Source: CAWKPF01 sp963851415 (lineage in GTDB: Bacteria > Acidobacteriota > Thermoanaerobaculia > Multivoradales > Multivoraceae). Taken from it: a DNA stretch of 64,000 bases. The translations under genes and the position numbers were made by a program. Below the pieces are notes generated by a model. The model was not told where the DNA came from. It saw nothing but the letters and a program-made list of their open reading frames with translations, and ran no database searches. This document shows, piece by piece, positions 45,269 through 52,704 of this stretch (the first letter of the stretch is position 1; the number at the start of each line of letters is the position of its first letter). The DNA is taken from assembly GCA_963851415.1 (NCBI GenBank), contig CAWKPF010000002.1, positions 1,116,001 to 1,180,000 of the forward strand, written 5' to 3'.

Positions 45269-45282
45269 AGAATTCGAATTCT
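45269..45282. promoter_or_regulatory. AT-rich 14-bp perfect palindrome, candidate TetR operator
   Basis: AGAATTCGAATTCT is a perfect palindrome 16-29 nt before the TetR start, in an unusually AT-rich patch of an otherwise very G+C-rich genome. TetR family regulators commonly bind short palindromes near their own promoter, so autoregulation is plausible. No clear -35/-10 pair can be fixed here. Confidence 0.5.
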
Positions 45283-45297
45283 TGTTCTAGATCAAGC

Positions 45298-45942
45298 ATG
45301 ACCACCTTCGAGCACGCTCGCGTCACCACACCCAAGCAGGGGCGCAGCGAAGCCTCCCTCGAGCGCATCCTCGACACCACCCGGCGCCTGCTCGAAGTCC
45401 ATTCTTTCGACGAGCTCTCGATCAGCCGGATCGTGCGCGAGGCAGGCTCCTCGGTGGGCGTGTTCTACGCGCGGTTCGCCGACAAGCAGGCCCTGCTCGA
45501 CAGCCTCGACGAGCTCTACGCGCGCGACGTGGTGCGCGAGTTCGAAGCCCTGGGCCGCCGGTGGCACGGGCTCGCCCCGCCCCTGGCCGAGATGATCGAC
45601 CGGGCGGCACGCTTCCTCGTCGAGTTCCACCGCGCGCGCCGCGGCGTGGGCCGCGCGCTCGTGCTGCACGCCCGCCTCCACCCGAGGGGCTCTTTCGGCG
45701 AACGCACCCGGCGCATGATCGCCGAGACTCCGACCCCGATGACGGCGTTGCTCGAACGGCGCGGCGAGATGCATCACCCGGATCCCGAGGTCGCGGTGCG
45801 CTTCGCCTTCGTGCAGGCGCTCACCACCGTGCGCGAGCACGTCCTCTTTCCAGAGGGCCCCGCCGCCATCACCCGACTCGACGACGACGGCCTCGTCCAG
45901 GAGGTGGCCCGCGCCTGGCGCAGCTACCTCGGCGTCGAGTGA
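45298..45942 (+). CDS. TetR family transcriptional regulator
   Basis: A 214-residue repressor-like protein. The N-terminal helix-turn-helix spans about residues 18-65, with the TetR pattern ERILDTTRRLLEVHSFDELS, ISRIVREAGSSVGVFYARFADK. The C-terminal ligand domain is divergent. The codon composition is more G+C-rich than the genes to the left. The start ATG at 45298 has no ribosome site, and an AT-rich palindrome lies just upstream. The serine hydrolase gene follows after 44 nt and is the probable regulatory target along with the regulator itself. Confidence 0.9.
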   Translation: MTTFEHARVTTPKQGRSEASLERILDTTRRLLEVHSFDELSISRIVREAGSSVGVFYARFADKQALLDSLDELYARDVVREFEALGRRWHGLAPPLAEMIDRAARFLVEFHRARRGVGRALVLHARLHPRGSFGERTRRMIAETPTPMTALLERRGEMHHPDPEVAVRFAFVQALTTVREHVLFPEGPAAITRLDDDGLVQEVARAWRSYLGVE

Positions 45943-45986
45943 GTTCCCGTCCGAGGTCATCTCCCTGCGTAGAGGAGCCTCCCGCC

Positions 45987-47918
45987 ATGCGCCAAACCCC
46001 TTCGACACTCGCGTCCACACTCGTGGCCGCCCTCGTCTGCGCCTCCGCCCTCACCGCCGAGGACGCCCCGCTCCCCACCCCGTCGACGCTGGACCGCGAC
46101 GCCCTCGCCCGGGTGGTCAACGAGTTCTTCGAGCGCGAGATGGTCGAGCTCGGGGTCCCCGGCGCCGCCTTCGCGATGGTCTCGGGCGGTGAGACGGTGC
46201 TGTTGCGAGGCTGGGGCTTCGCCGACCTCGACGCGAAGCGTCCGATGGATCCGCGCCGGAGCGTGGTGCGCGTCGGCTCGGTGTCGAAGCCGGTCACGGC
46301 GCTGGCCGCACTCCAGCTGGTCGAGCGCGGCGAGCTCGACCTCCACCGCGACATCGCGGAGCGGCTCGGAGATAAGCTGATCCCCCCGACTTTCGACGAG
46401 CCCGTCACCCTCCACCATCTGCTCAGTCAGAGCGCCGGCTTCGGCGAGCGCCTGTTCGGCCAGCACACCCTCGAGGCGGAAGACCACCTGGCCCTGCGCA
46501 CCTTCCTCGAGCGTCACCTCACCCGGCGCGTGCGTCCGCCGGGCCTGGTGATCAACTACAACGACTACCAGACCTCGCTCGCCGGCCTTCTGGTCGAGAC
46601 CGCGAGTGGTGTCCCCTTTGCAGAGTCCGCCCGGGAGCTCGTGTTCGCTCCGCTCGGCATGACGACGAGCACCTTCGAGCAGGTCGAGCTGCCGCGCGAT
46701 CTCGAATCGCGCCTCTCCCTCGCCTATCGCGCGGGCGACATCGCCATCCGTCGCGACTATGTCCACACCACGCCCGCCGCCGGGCTCTACACCACCGCCG
46801 AGGACATGGGTCGCTTCGTCGCCGCTCTGCTCACCGACGGCGCGAACGGAGCCGTCTCAGAGCCCGCGATACGGAAGATGAAGGAGACCCAGTTCCGCCA
46901 CGGCCCGTTCATGGCAGGCCGGGGCTACGGCCTGGCCGAGGGGCACCTGCACGGCTACCGTACCCTGCACAAGGACGGTCAGTGCTCCGGCTTCACGGCG
47001 CGCATCCTGCTCGTGCCCGAGCTCGGCGTCGGCTGGTTCAGCGTGCAGACCCTGTCCATCTTCGGGCGCGCGGGCGCCATCGGTCGCGTCAACGGGCTGC
47101 ACCGGCGGCTCGCGGCCGAGCTGCTGCGCGAGCTGTTCCCCGAGGGAGTGAGAGCCGAGACGCCGAGCGTTCGTCGGGCCGCCAGCGACGTGGCATCTCT
47201 CGACGGGCTCGCCGGCACCTTTCGCGACACCATGGACCCCACGGATGGCTGGGAGGGTCTGCTGCTCGCCAACGAGGTCCGCGTCGACGCACTCCGGGGC
47301 GGCACCCTGCGCTTCCTCGGCATCGAGCCCTGGCAGCGCACGACCGATCTCCAGGACGATCGACCGGTCCACGCGTCCACCTTCTTCCACCGTGAGGGCG
47401 AAGACGGCGACGCGGCCCTCATGCGCTTCGTGCGCAGCGACGAGACCGCGCAGCAGTGGGTGACCTACGGCGCCGGCGCCTGGGAGCGCCTGCCCTGGTA
47501 TCGAACGGCGCGCTTCACCCGGCTCACCGGTGCCGCGTGCCTCGCCGTCCTGCTCACCGCTCCGTTCGCCGCTCTCTGGCGACGCCGTCGCCGGGCGCGG
47601 AAGGCCTCCATCGGTGCCCTCCGCGGCACTTTCGCCCTCACCGGAATGGCCTTGCTCTACCTTCTGTTCGTACTCGGCCTGGGCACGGCTCTGCTGGTCA
47701 CCGACGTGCAGGCGCTCTACTCGGGAGTCACCCCGCTGCTGCGATTCGTGTTCCTGCTACCGCCGCTCGCGCTCGGCCTCGCCGTCGTCGGTCTGGTCCG
47801 GCTCTTCCTCTCGAGGCCCCCCGCCCTCGCCGCCGCCTACTGGACGCTGGTGGGCATGGCCGGACTCGCCGTCTCCCTGCTCCTCGCGCTGCACCGAGCG
47901 CTGGGCTGGCCTCTCTAG
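45987..47918 (+). CDS. Serine hydrolase (beta-lactamase family) with C-terminal membrane domain
   Basis: A 643-residue exported serine hydrolase. Signal peptide ends near ALTA (residue 24). SxxK is S98-VSK101, the second motif is YND in NYNDYQTS, and the KTG-equivalent lies in the LHKDGQCSGF segment, where HKDG replaces KTG. After a beta-rich middle region, the last about 140 residues contain four hydrophobic helices (for example LLYLLFVLGLGTALLV and RFVFLLPPLALGLAVVGLV). The layout, an N-terminal periplasmic enzyme tied to a membrane bundle, fits a peptidase or esterase acting at the inner membrane. ATG at 45987 has GAGGAG upstream. It follows TetR on the same strand and looks like the second gene of a pair. 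Confidence 0.87.
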   Translation: MRQTPSTLASTLVAALVCASALTAEDAPLPTPSTLDRDALARVVNEFFEREMVELGVPGAAFAMVSGGETVLLRGWGFADLDAKRPMDPRRSVVRVGSVSKPVTALAALQLVERGELDLHRDIAERLGDKLIPPTFDEPVTLHHLLSQSAGFGERLFGQHTLEAEDHLALRTFLERHLTRRVRPPGLVINYNDYQTSLAGLLVETASGVPFAESARELVFAPLGMTTSTFEQVELPRDLESRLSLAYRAGDIAIRRDYVHTTPAAGLYTTAEDMGRFVAALLTDGANGAVSEPAIRKMKETQFRHGPFMAGRGYGLAEGHLHGYRTLHKDGQCSGFTARILLVPELGVGWFSVQTLSIFGRAGAIGRVNGLHRRLAAELLRELFPEGVRAETPSVRRAASDVASLDGLAGTFRDTMDPTDGWEGLLLANEVRVDALRGGTLRFLGIEPWQRTTDLQDDRPVHASTFFHREGEDGDAALMRFVRSDETAQQWVTYGAGAWERLPWYRTARFTRLTGAACLAVLLTAPFAALWRRRRRARKASIGALRGTFALTGMALLYLLFVLGLGTALLVTDVQALYSGVTPLLRFVFLLPPLALGLAVVGLVRLFLSRPPALAAAYWTLVGMAGLAVSLLLALHRALGWPL

Positions 47919-47922
47919 GGCC

Positions 47923-48039
47923 GGGCGATTCGCGGTTTGAACGGTGCAGGGCTATTCGGGTGTTCCCCGCCCACCCGGTTTGAACGGGCTATTCGGGTCT
48001 TCCCAGGGCCATTCGGGTGTTCAGGGCTATTCGGGTGTT
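47923..48039. repeat. Imperfect short-repeat array after serine hydrolase gene
   Basis: A core of about 16-17 nt, GGGCTATTCGGGTGTT, occurs at 47949-47964, 47986-48001 (one mismatch), 48006-48021 (one mismatch) and 48024-48039; the last three are nearly tandem at 18-20 nt steps. A degenerate start of it (GGGCGATTCG) is at 47923-47932. A second module, CGGTTTGAACGG, occurs at 47933-47944 and 47976-47987, making a longer unit of about 43 nt. No gene overlaps it. The type of repeat is unknown. Confidence 0.65.
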
Positions 48040-48119
48040 GAATGGTGCGAGTACCGGCGGCCGGTTCCAGATCTTTCGGAAACGCGCCCGGGCCTCTCGA
48101 ATCGGGGTCCGGATTCCGG

Positions 48120-49067
48120 TCAGCCCTCGCGCTCGGAAGGAGAGCCGGGCCGAGCTTCGTCTGGAAGGGGAATGAACTCGTCGTCGCCGGGCACCTTCTC
48201 GAACCGGTTGCTCTTCCAGTCGTTCTTGGCCTGCTCGATGAGATCGGGGGAGGAGGCGACGAAGTTCCACCAGAGGTACCGTGGACCGTCCATCGGCTCT
48301 CCACCGAGGAACATGCACCGGCTGGCGCCTCTCGACCGGAGGGTGATCTCGTCTCCAGGCCTCAAGACCAGCAGCCGGCCGGATTCATGGACCTCACCCG
48401 CGATCTCCACCGCACCCTCGACCACGTAGATGCCGCGTTCGTCGTACTCCGGGCTGAGCGGGATCCGCCCGTCGTCCTCGAGCCGCACTTCGGCGTAGAA
48501 CAGATCGCTGTGCGTCTTCACGGGAGAGCTCTTGCCGTAGAGCGAGCCCGCGATCAAGCGCACCGAAGCGCCGTGATCCTCGATGGTCGGCATCGCCCGA
48601 CGCGCATAGTGCTCGAACTCCGGCGCGGTGTCCTCCACCGCCTTGGGCAGGGCCACCCAGGCCTGGATACCGAACAGGTCGGGGCCGACCTCGCGCTCTT
48701 CGGGAGGGGTGCGCTCCGAGTGGGTAATGCCCCGTCCCGAGGTCATCCAGTTGAGCTCTCCCGGCCGGATGGTCTCGAGAGTCCCGAGGCTGTCGCGATG
48801 CAGGATCTCACCGCGAAACAGGTACGTGACGGTGGAGAGACCGATGTGAGGGTGGGGCCGGACATCCATTCCACGGCCCACCAGAAACTCGGCCGGCCCC
48901 ATCTGGTCGAAGAAGATGAAGGGACCGATCATCTGCTTCTCTTTCGACGGCAGGGCGCGGCGGACCTCGAACTCGCCCAGATCGCGAGCGCGCGGAAGGA
49001 TGACCGTTTCGACCGGGGCTTCGTCGATCACTCTCAGGTCGGGATCAGGACAGCTTTGCCAACTCAT
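48120..49067 (-). CDS. Pirin family protein
   Basis: A 315-residue bicupin. The N-terminal cupin shows the pirin metal ligands in RPHPHIGLSTVTYLF and GEILHRDS, followed by GELNWMTSGRGITHSER, the strongest pirin signature. Bacterial pirins are iron- or nickel-containing; YhhW-like members act as quercetin 2,3-dioxygenases, others as transcription cofactors. Here it lies 41 nt behind the azoreductase gene on the same strand, and both are divergent from a LysR regulator, a typical setting for aromatic or quinone stress response. ATG at 49067 has GAGGAG 6 nt upstream and is preferred to an adjacent GTG. Confidence 0.92.
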   Translation of the reverse strand: MSWQSCPDPDLRVIDEAPVETVILPRARDLGEFEVRRALPSKEKQMIGPFIFFDQMGPAEFLVGRGMDVRPHPHIGLSTVTYLFRGEILHRDSLGTLETIRPGELNWMTSGRGITHSERTPPEEREVGPDLFGIQAWVALPKAVEDTAPEFEHYARRAMPTIEDHGASVRLIAGSLYGKSSPVKTHSDLFYAEVRLEDDGRIPLSPEYDERGIYVVEGAVEIAGEVHESGRLLVLRPGDEITLRSRGASRCMFLGGEPMDGPRYLWWNFVASSPDLIEQAKNDWKSNRFEKVPGDDEFIPLPDEARPGSPSEREG

Positions 49068-49108
49068 CACTCACTCCTCTCTGGGGACCGGGTTCACGCT
49101 CGAGCGCT

Positions 49109-49759
49109 CTACGCACGCTGCTCGCGTCCTGCAAACAGGTGGTCCATCGCCTCGACGGCACCCGCCAGGGCCTCGTCACCTCGAGCCATGAGCCGGTCGG
49201 CGGCAATCAGTTCGACGTCTCGAATGCCGAGGAAGCCGAGGATGTGTCGGAGGTACCCGGAGACGAAGTCGATCTCACTGCCGACCTCGGTGCCTCCCGA
49301 TGCGACCAGTACGTAGGCCTTCTTTCCTTCGAGCAGCCCCACCGGGCCGGCGTCCGAATAGCGGAACGTCCGTCGGGCGCGTGCCACCTGGTCGATCCAG
49401 GCCTTCAAGGCGGCCGGGATTCCGAAGTTGTAGATCGGCGTGCTCAAGACCAGGACGTCGGCACGCTCGAGCTCTCCGACCAGTCGCTCGGAGACGGCCA
49501 GCTCTTCCTCCTGCTGCGGTGTGCGCTCGGCGGGATCGGTCGCATTCGCCACGACCCAGGCCTCGGTCACGAAGGGGAGTCCGGCGGAGACGTCCCGGTG
49601 GGCGATCTCGACCGAGCCGTGCTCCTGCTCGAGTCGGTGCAGCAGGAGATCTCCCAGGCGGCGGCTGACCGAAGAACCCGTTCGGGCGCTCGAATCGACA
49701 CGCAGGATACGCAGCGCCGGAGAGGGACGCATGGGGAAGGTCTCGGGGGAGCGACTCAT
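49109..49759 (-). CDS. FMN-dependent NADH-azoreductase (AzoR type)
   Basis: A 216-residue flavodoxin-fold quinone reductase/azoreductase. Hallmarks are the N-terminal LRVDSSARTGSSVSRRLGD phosphate-binding segment, STPIYNFGIPAALKAWIDQV, and VASGGTEVGSEIDFVSGYLR, which match AzoR closely. It would reduce quinones or azo compounds by two electrons from NADH, protecting from redox cycling. ATG at 49759 has AAAGGTGG about 6 nt upstream and replaces a TTG one codon earlier. It leads an operon with pirin and is divergent from LysR, its likely regulator. Confidence 0.9.
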   Translation of the reverse strand: MSRSPETFPMRPSPALRILRVDSSARTGSSVSRRLGDLLLHRLEQEHGSVEIAHRDVSAGLPFVTEAWVVANATDPAERTPQQEEELAVSERLVGELERADVLVLSTPIYNFGIPAALKAWIDQVARARRTFRYSDAGPVGLLEGKKAYVLVASGGTEVGSEIDFVSGYLRHILGFLGIRDVELIAADRLMARGDEALAGAVEAMDHLFAGREQRA

Positions 49760-49879
49760 CAATGACCACCTTTCGTGGGTCTCGATCGTGGAGAGGTTCG
49801 GAGGTCCTCAGAGAGCGACCTGCTTGCTTGACCTCCGCATCCTGGCTGTTCAAAATCGAAGGATAAACAAGGCATTCAT

Positions 49880-49892
49880 CAACATATTGTTG
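49880..49892. promoter_or_regulatory. Short dyad in LysR-azoR intergenic region, candidate LysR site
   Basis: CAACA-TAT-TGTTG lies in an AT-rich stretch of the 148-nt divergent intergenic region. Its 5-bp arms and AT-rich spacer fit the loose T-N11-A-type dyads bound by LysR proteins, and it lies 15 nt before the LysR start codon. The support is positional; short dyads occur by chance. Confidence 0.35.
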
Positions 49893-49907
49893 CCACGAGG
49901 AGAACCA

Positions 49908-50810
49908 ATGAGTCGGTTCAGCGAGCTCGAGACCTTCGTGAGGGTCGTCGAGGCCGGGAGCATCACCGGGGCTGCCGACCGGATGGAAATCGCCAAGTCC
50001 GCGGTCAGTCGGCGCCTCTCCGCTCTCGAAGAACGGCTGGGCGTGCAACTGCTGAACCGAACCACTCGGAAGCTGAGCCTCACCGATAGCGGGCGGAGTC
50101 TCTACGATCGCAGTGTGCGGCTCCTGGACGATCTGGAAGAGGCAGAGCTGAACGTCTCGCAGTCGCACTGCGAGCTGGCGGGCCGCTTGCGTGTGGCGGT
50201 GCCTCTCAGCTTCGGTCTGAGACACCTCGCTCCCGCGGTGGACGAGTTCTCACGACGTCACCCCGAGGTCGAGTTCGATCTCGACCTCAACGATCGCCAG
50301 GTCGATCTGCTGGAGGAGGGATTCGATCTCGGGATCCGCATCGCTCGCCTGGAGGATTCGAGCTTCATCGCTCGGCGCCTCGCTACGACGCGCCATATCG
50401 TGTGTGCGAGCCCTCTCTACCTCGAGCGGTTCGGTAGACCGCAAACAACCGCCGACCTGCTCGAGCATCGCTGCCTGGTCTATGGCAATTCGCCTTCCCC
50501 CGGCACGTGGAGCTACGAAGCACCCGATGGAGAACAGAGGAGAGTGGAGGTCCGGGTAGGCATGCGGGCCAGCAACGGTGACTTCCTCGAGGTGCTCGCC
50601 CGAGCCGGACACGGGGTGATCATGGAGCCCGACTTCATCGTCCACGGGGCGATCGAGCGCGGTGAGCTCGAGCCGCTGCTCGAGGAGTATCGCTGGCTCC
50701 AGCTCGGCATCTACGCGCTCTATCCGAGCACGCGCTTCCTCTCCCGCCGAGTGCGCGACTTCGTCGACTTCCTCACCGAGCGTTTTGCGGGAGTGCCCTA
50801 CTGGGCCTGA
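49908..50810 (+). CDS. LysR family transcriptional regulator
   Basis: A 300-residue LTTR. The N-terminal winged helix (RFSELETFVRVVEAGSITGA, AKSAVSRRLSALEERLGVQLLNRTTRKLSLT, cited in parts) is canonical, followed by a periplasmic-binding-like effector domain with RLRVAVPLSFGLRHLAP. Its orientation, divergent from azoR-pirin, indicates that it controls them, probably in response to an aromatic or quinone ligand. ATG at 49908 has GAGGAG 6 nt upstream, which sets the start although the frame is open much further 5'. It is a single gene; the CHY zinc-finger gene after it is convergent. Confidence 0.92.
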   Translation: MSRFSELETFVRVVEAGSITGAADRMEIAKSAVSRRLSALEERLGVQLLNRTTRKLSLTDSGRSLYDRSVRLLDDLEEAELNVSQSHCELAGRLRVAVPLSFGLRHLAPAVDEFSRRHPEVEFDLDLNDRQVDLLEEGFDLGIRIARLEDSSFIARRLATTRHIVCASPLYLERFGRPQTTADLLEHRCLVYGNSPSPGTWSYEAPDGEQRRVEVRVGMRASNGDFLEVLARAGHGVIMEPDFIVHGAIERGELEPLLEEYRWLQLGIYALYPSTRFLSRRVRDFVDFLTERFAGVPYWA

Positions 50811-50843
50811 GTCACTGACGCAGGGCGGGAACCGGCCCCCTTC

Positions 50844-51182
50844 TCAGGTTTCGAAATAGAGGGCGTAGTGACGTCGACATCCCGGATTGAACGAGGCCTC
50901 GCAGCGCGGACAGTGAAAGCCACTGGCGAGATACTCACTCACCGTCAGCTGGACTCCACAGGCACCGCACAGTACGGCCGGCTGGCCGAACTCCGTCCGA
51001 GGCCAGACGGACCGATCATGCTCTTCTCTGGCGTCATGGCACGCGTGGCAGGGGTACCACCTGCGGCAGCAATGGAACTTGATGGCGATCACGTCCGTGG
51101 GGCCCGCGTAGTGCTCACAACGGGTCTGCGAGTCGACCAGGAGCCCGAACACCCGCTGGCCCTTGATGTCTATGTGGTCCAT
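50844..51182 (-). CDS. CHY zinc finger protein
   Basis: A 112-residue protein built from two Cys/His clusters typical of the CHY-type zinc finger: TRCEHYAGP, then FHCCRRWYPCHACHD, and a second half VLCGACGVQLTVSEY with FHCPRCEASFNPGCRRHY. These ligands would hold about three zinc ions. In bacteria the domain is often a stand-alone protein of unknown role. ATG at 51182 follows a GGGAGGA site about 4 nt upstream, and the frame is open far beyond it without coding character. It is convergent with the LysR gene. Confidence 0.88.
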   Translation of the reverse strand: MDHIDIKGQRVFGLLVDSQTRCEHYAGPTDVIAIKFHCCRRWYPCHACHDAREEHDRSVWPRTEFGQPAVLCGACGVQLTVSEYLASGFHCPRCEASFNPGCRRHYALYFET

Positions 51183-51521
51183 TGCTCCTCCCGGAGGATC
51201 GCCTCCCTGATGCTCCCGCTCCAGCGACCTCCCGGTCGCCACGCCCGCTGACTCGCCACCCAGGGGCCCCGCTGGTACAGTCGTTCCGCCCCGTGTTCGA
51301 TCCCGAAGAGTCCGATCCAACCGTAGGGAGAGACCTGCCGATGCCGCTGAAAATCGACGGTGCCGGTCTGGGTCTGGAGTCAAAAGTGGTCCTGAGGGTG
51401 CGCGATCCGGAGAAATGGTACCGAAGCCGACGACCGGGCCAACAAGAGGCTCTCCTCCTGAGCAGCCGGACACCACCGCGCTCGACGGACTCTCGCCCAA
51501 AACCAGACAGGAGATCCCGCC
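51183..51521. other. Intergenic region before the secreted conserved protein
   Basis: 339 nt between the divergent CHY zinc-finger and secreted-protein genes. I see no convincing gene; a short plus-strand frame starting at 51341 (MPLKIDGAGLG) overlaps the next gene's start region and has no recognisable family. The last 30 nt hold the ribosome site AGGAG of the following gene. Confidence 0.4.
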
Positions 51522-52616
51522 ATGACCCGAGCTCTTCTCCACTCCGGCTGCCTGACGCTGGTGTCGATCGCGATGCCGATCGCCGCGATAGACGACATTC
51601 CGAGAACCGCCAGCGGACGACCCGATCTCTCCGGAACCTACGACATCGCGACGCTGACGCCACTCGAGCGCCCCCGGGAGTACAGTGACAGCCTCTATCT
51701 GACCGAAGAACAGGCGCGCGAGATCGAAGAGAAACAGCGCGAGTATGTCGCCAAGAGGTCGGAGCAGAGCGATCCGGAGCGGGATGCCCCCGGCGAAGGC
51801 GGCGCGCCCCCGGTGGGTCTCGACGACTCGCAACGCGGGCGCTCCGGTGCCGGCAACGTCGGCGGCTACAACAATTTCTGGGTCGACAGTGGCGACTCGG
51901 TCGTCATGGTCGACGGCAGGTTCCGCACCTCCATCATCACCGAGCCCGCCAATGGACGCCGACCTCCCATGACCCCAGAGGCACGCCAGCAGATGGGTGT
52001 TCTCCTCCGGGCCTTTCGAGACGACGGCACGGCCTTCTGGCTCGACCAGGAGGGACCGGGACCCTACGACGGCCCCGAGAGCCGCCCGCTCTCCGACCGC
52101 TGTTTGACCAGTTTCTCCTCGTCGGTGCCGGCTCTGCCCTCGCTCTACAACAACACCAAGAGAATCGTTCAGACCGAGGACCGCGTCATGATCCTCAACG
52201 AGATGGTCCACGACGCGCGAGTGGTCCGCCTCGATTCCGAGCATGCGCCGCCCGAGATCCGTTTCTGGTTCGGCGATTCGATCGGCTGGTGGGAGGGCGA
52301 CACCCTGGTGGTCGACACCACCAACTTCCTGGAGCAGCGCGGCTCCTTCGGAGGAGCCACCGAAACGCTGCACGTCGTCGAGCGCTTCACGCGCAAGGAC
52401 CGCGACACCCTGCACTACGAGTTCGTGGTGGAGGACCCCTCCCGCTGGACGGCTCCGTGGAAGGGAGATTTCACGTGGCCGGTGACCGACGGACGGGTCT
52501 ACGAGTACGCCTGTCACGAAGGGAACTACGCCATGGGCAACATTCTGCGCGGCGCACGTCTGCTCGAGCAGGAAACGCTCGAGCAGCGAGAGCCGGAGAG
52601 GAACGGGGGCAACTGA
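51522..52616 (+). CDS. Secreted conserved protein of unknown function, common in Acidobacteriota
   Basis: A 364-residue exported protein with a signal peptide ending near AAI (residue 22) and PDLSGTYD shortly after it. I recognise the overall pattern of an uncharacterised family: RCLTSFSSSVPALPSLYNN, VMILNEMVHDARVVRLDSE, WGDS-like GDSIGWWEGDTLVVDTTNF, then LHVVERFTRKDRDTLHYEFV and YEYACHEGNYAMGNILRGAR near the end. The acidic and Trp-rich conserved blocks suggest a beta-rich enzyme or binding protein, but function is unknown. ATG at 51522 has AGGAG upstream. It is followed convergently by a sulfatase. Confidence 0.8.
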   Translation: MTRALLHSGCLTLVSIAMPIAAIDDIPRTASGRPDLSGTYDIATLTPLERPREYSDSLYLTEEQAREIEEKQREYVAKRSEQSDPERDAPGEGGAPPVGLDDSQRGRSGAGNVGGYNNFWVDSGDSVVMVDGRFRTSIITEPANGRRPPMTPEARQQMGVLLRAFRDDGTAFWLDQEGPGPYDGPESRPLSDRCLTSFSSSVPALPSLYNNTKRIVQTEDRVMILNEMVHDARVVRLDSEHAPPEIRFWFGDSIGWWEGDTLVVDTTNFLEQRGSFGGATETLHVVERFTRKDRDTLHYEFVVEDPSRWTAPWKGDFTWPVTDGRVYEYACHEGNYAMGNILRGARLLEQETLEQREPERNGGN

Positions 52617-52704
52617 TCGCACTCGTTGGCGCCCGGGTGCCCGCGACTCCGCGGGACTGGACCCCGACGCCATCCTGGCTGCCCCGGCTCCTTGGCGACG
52701 CCTA

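Noticed and set aside
47923..48039. CRISPR array
   Set aside because: Repeats are about 16 nt with 1-20 nt irregular gaps and there is no cas gene, so it cannot be a CRISPR.
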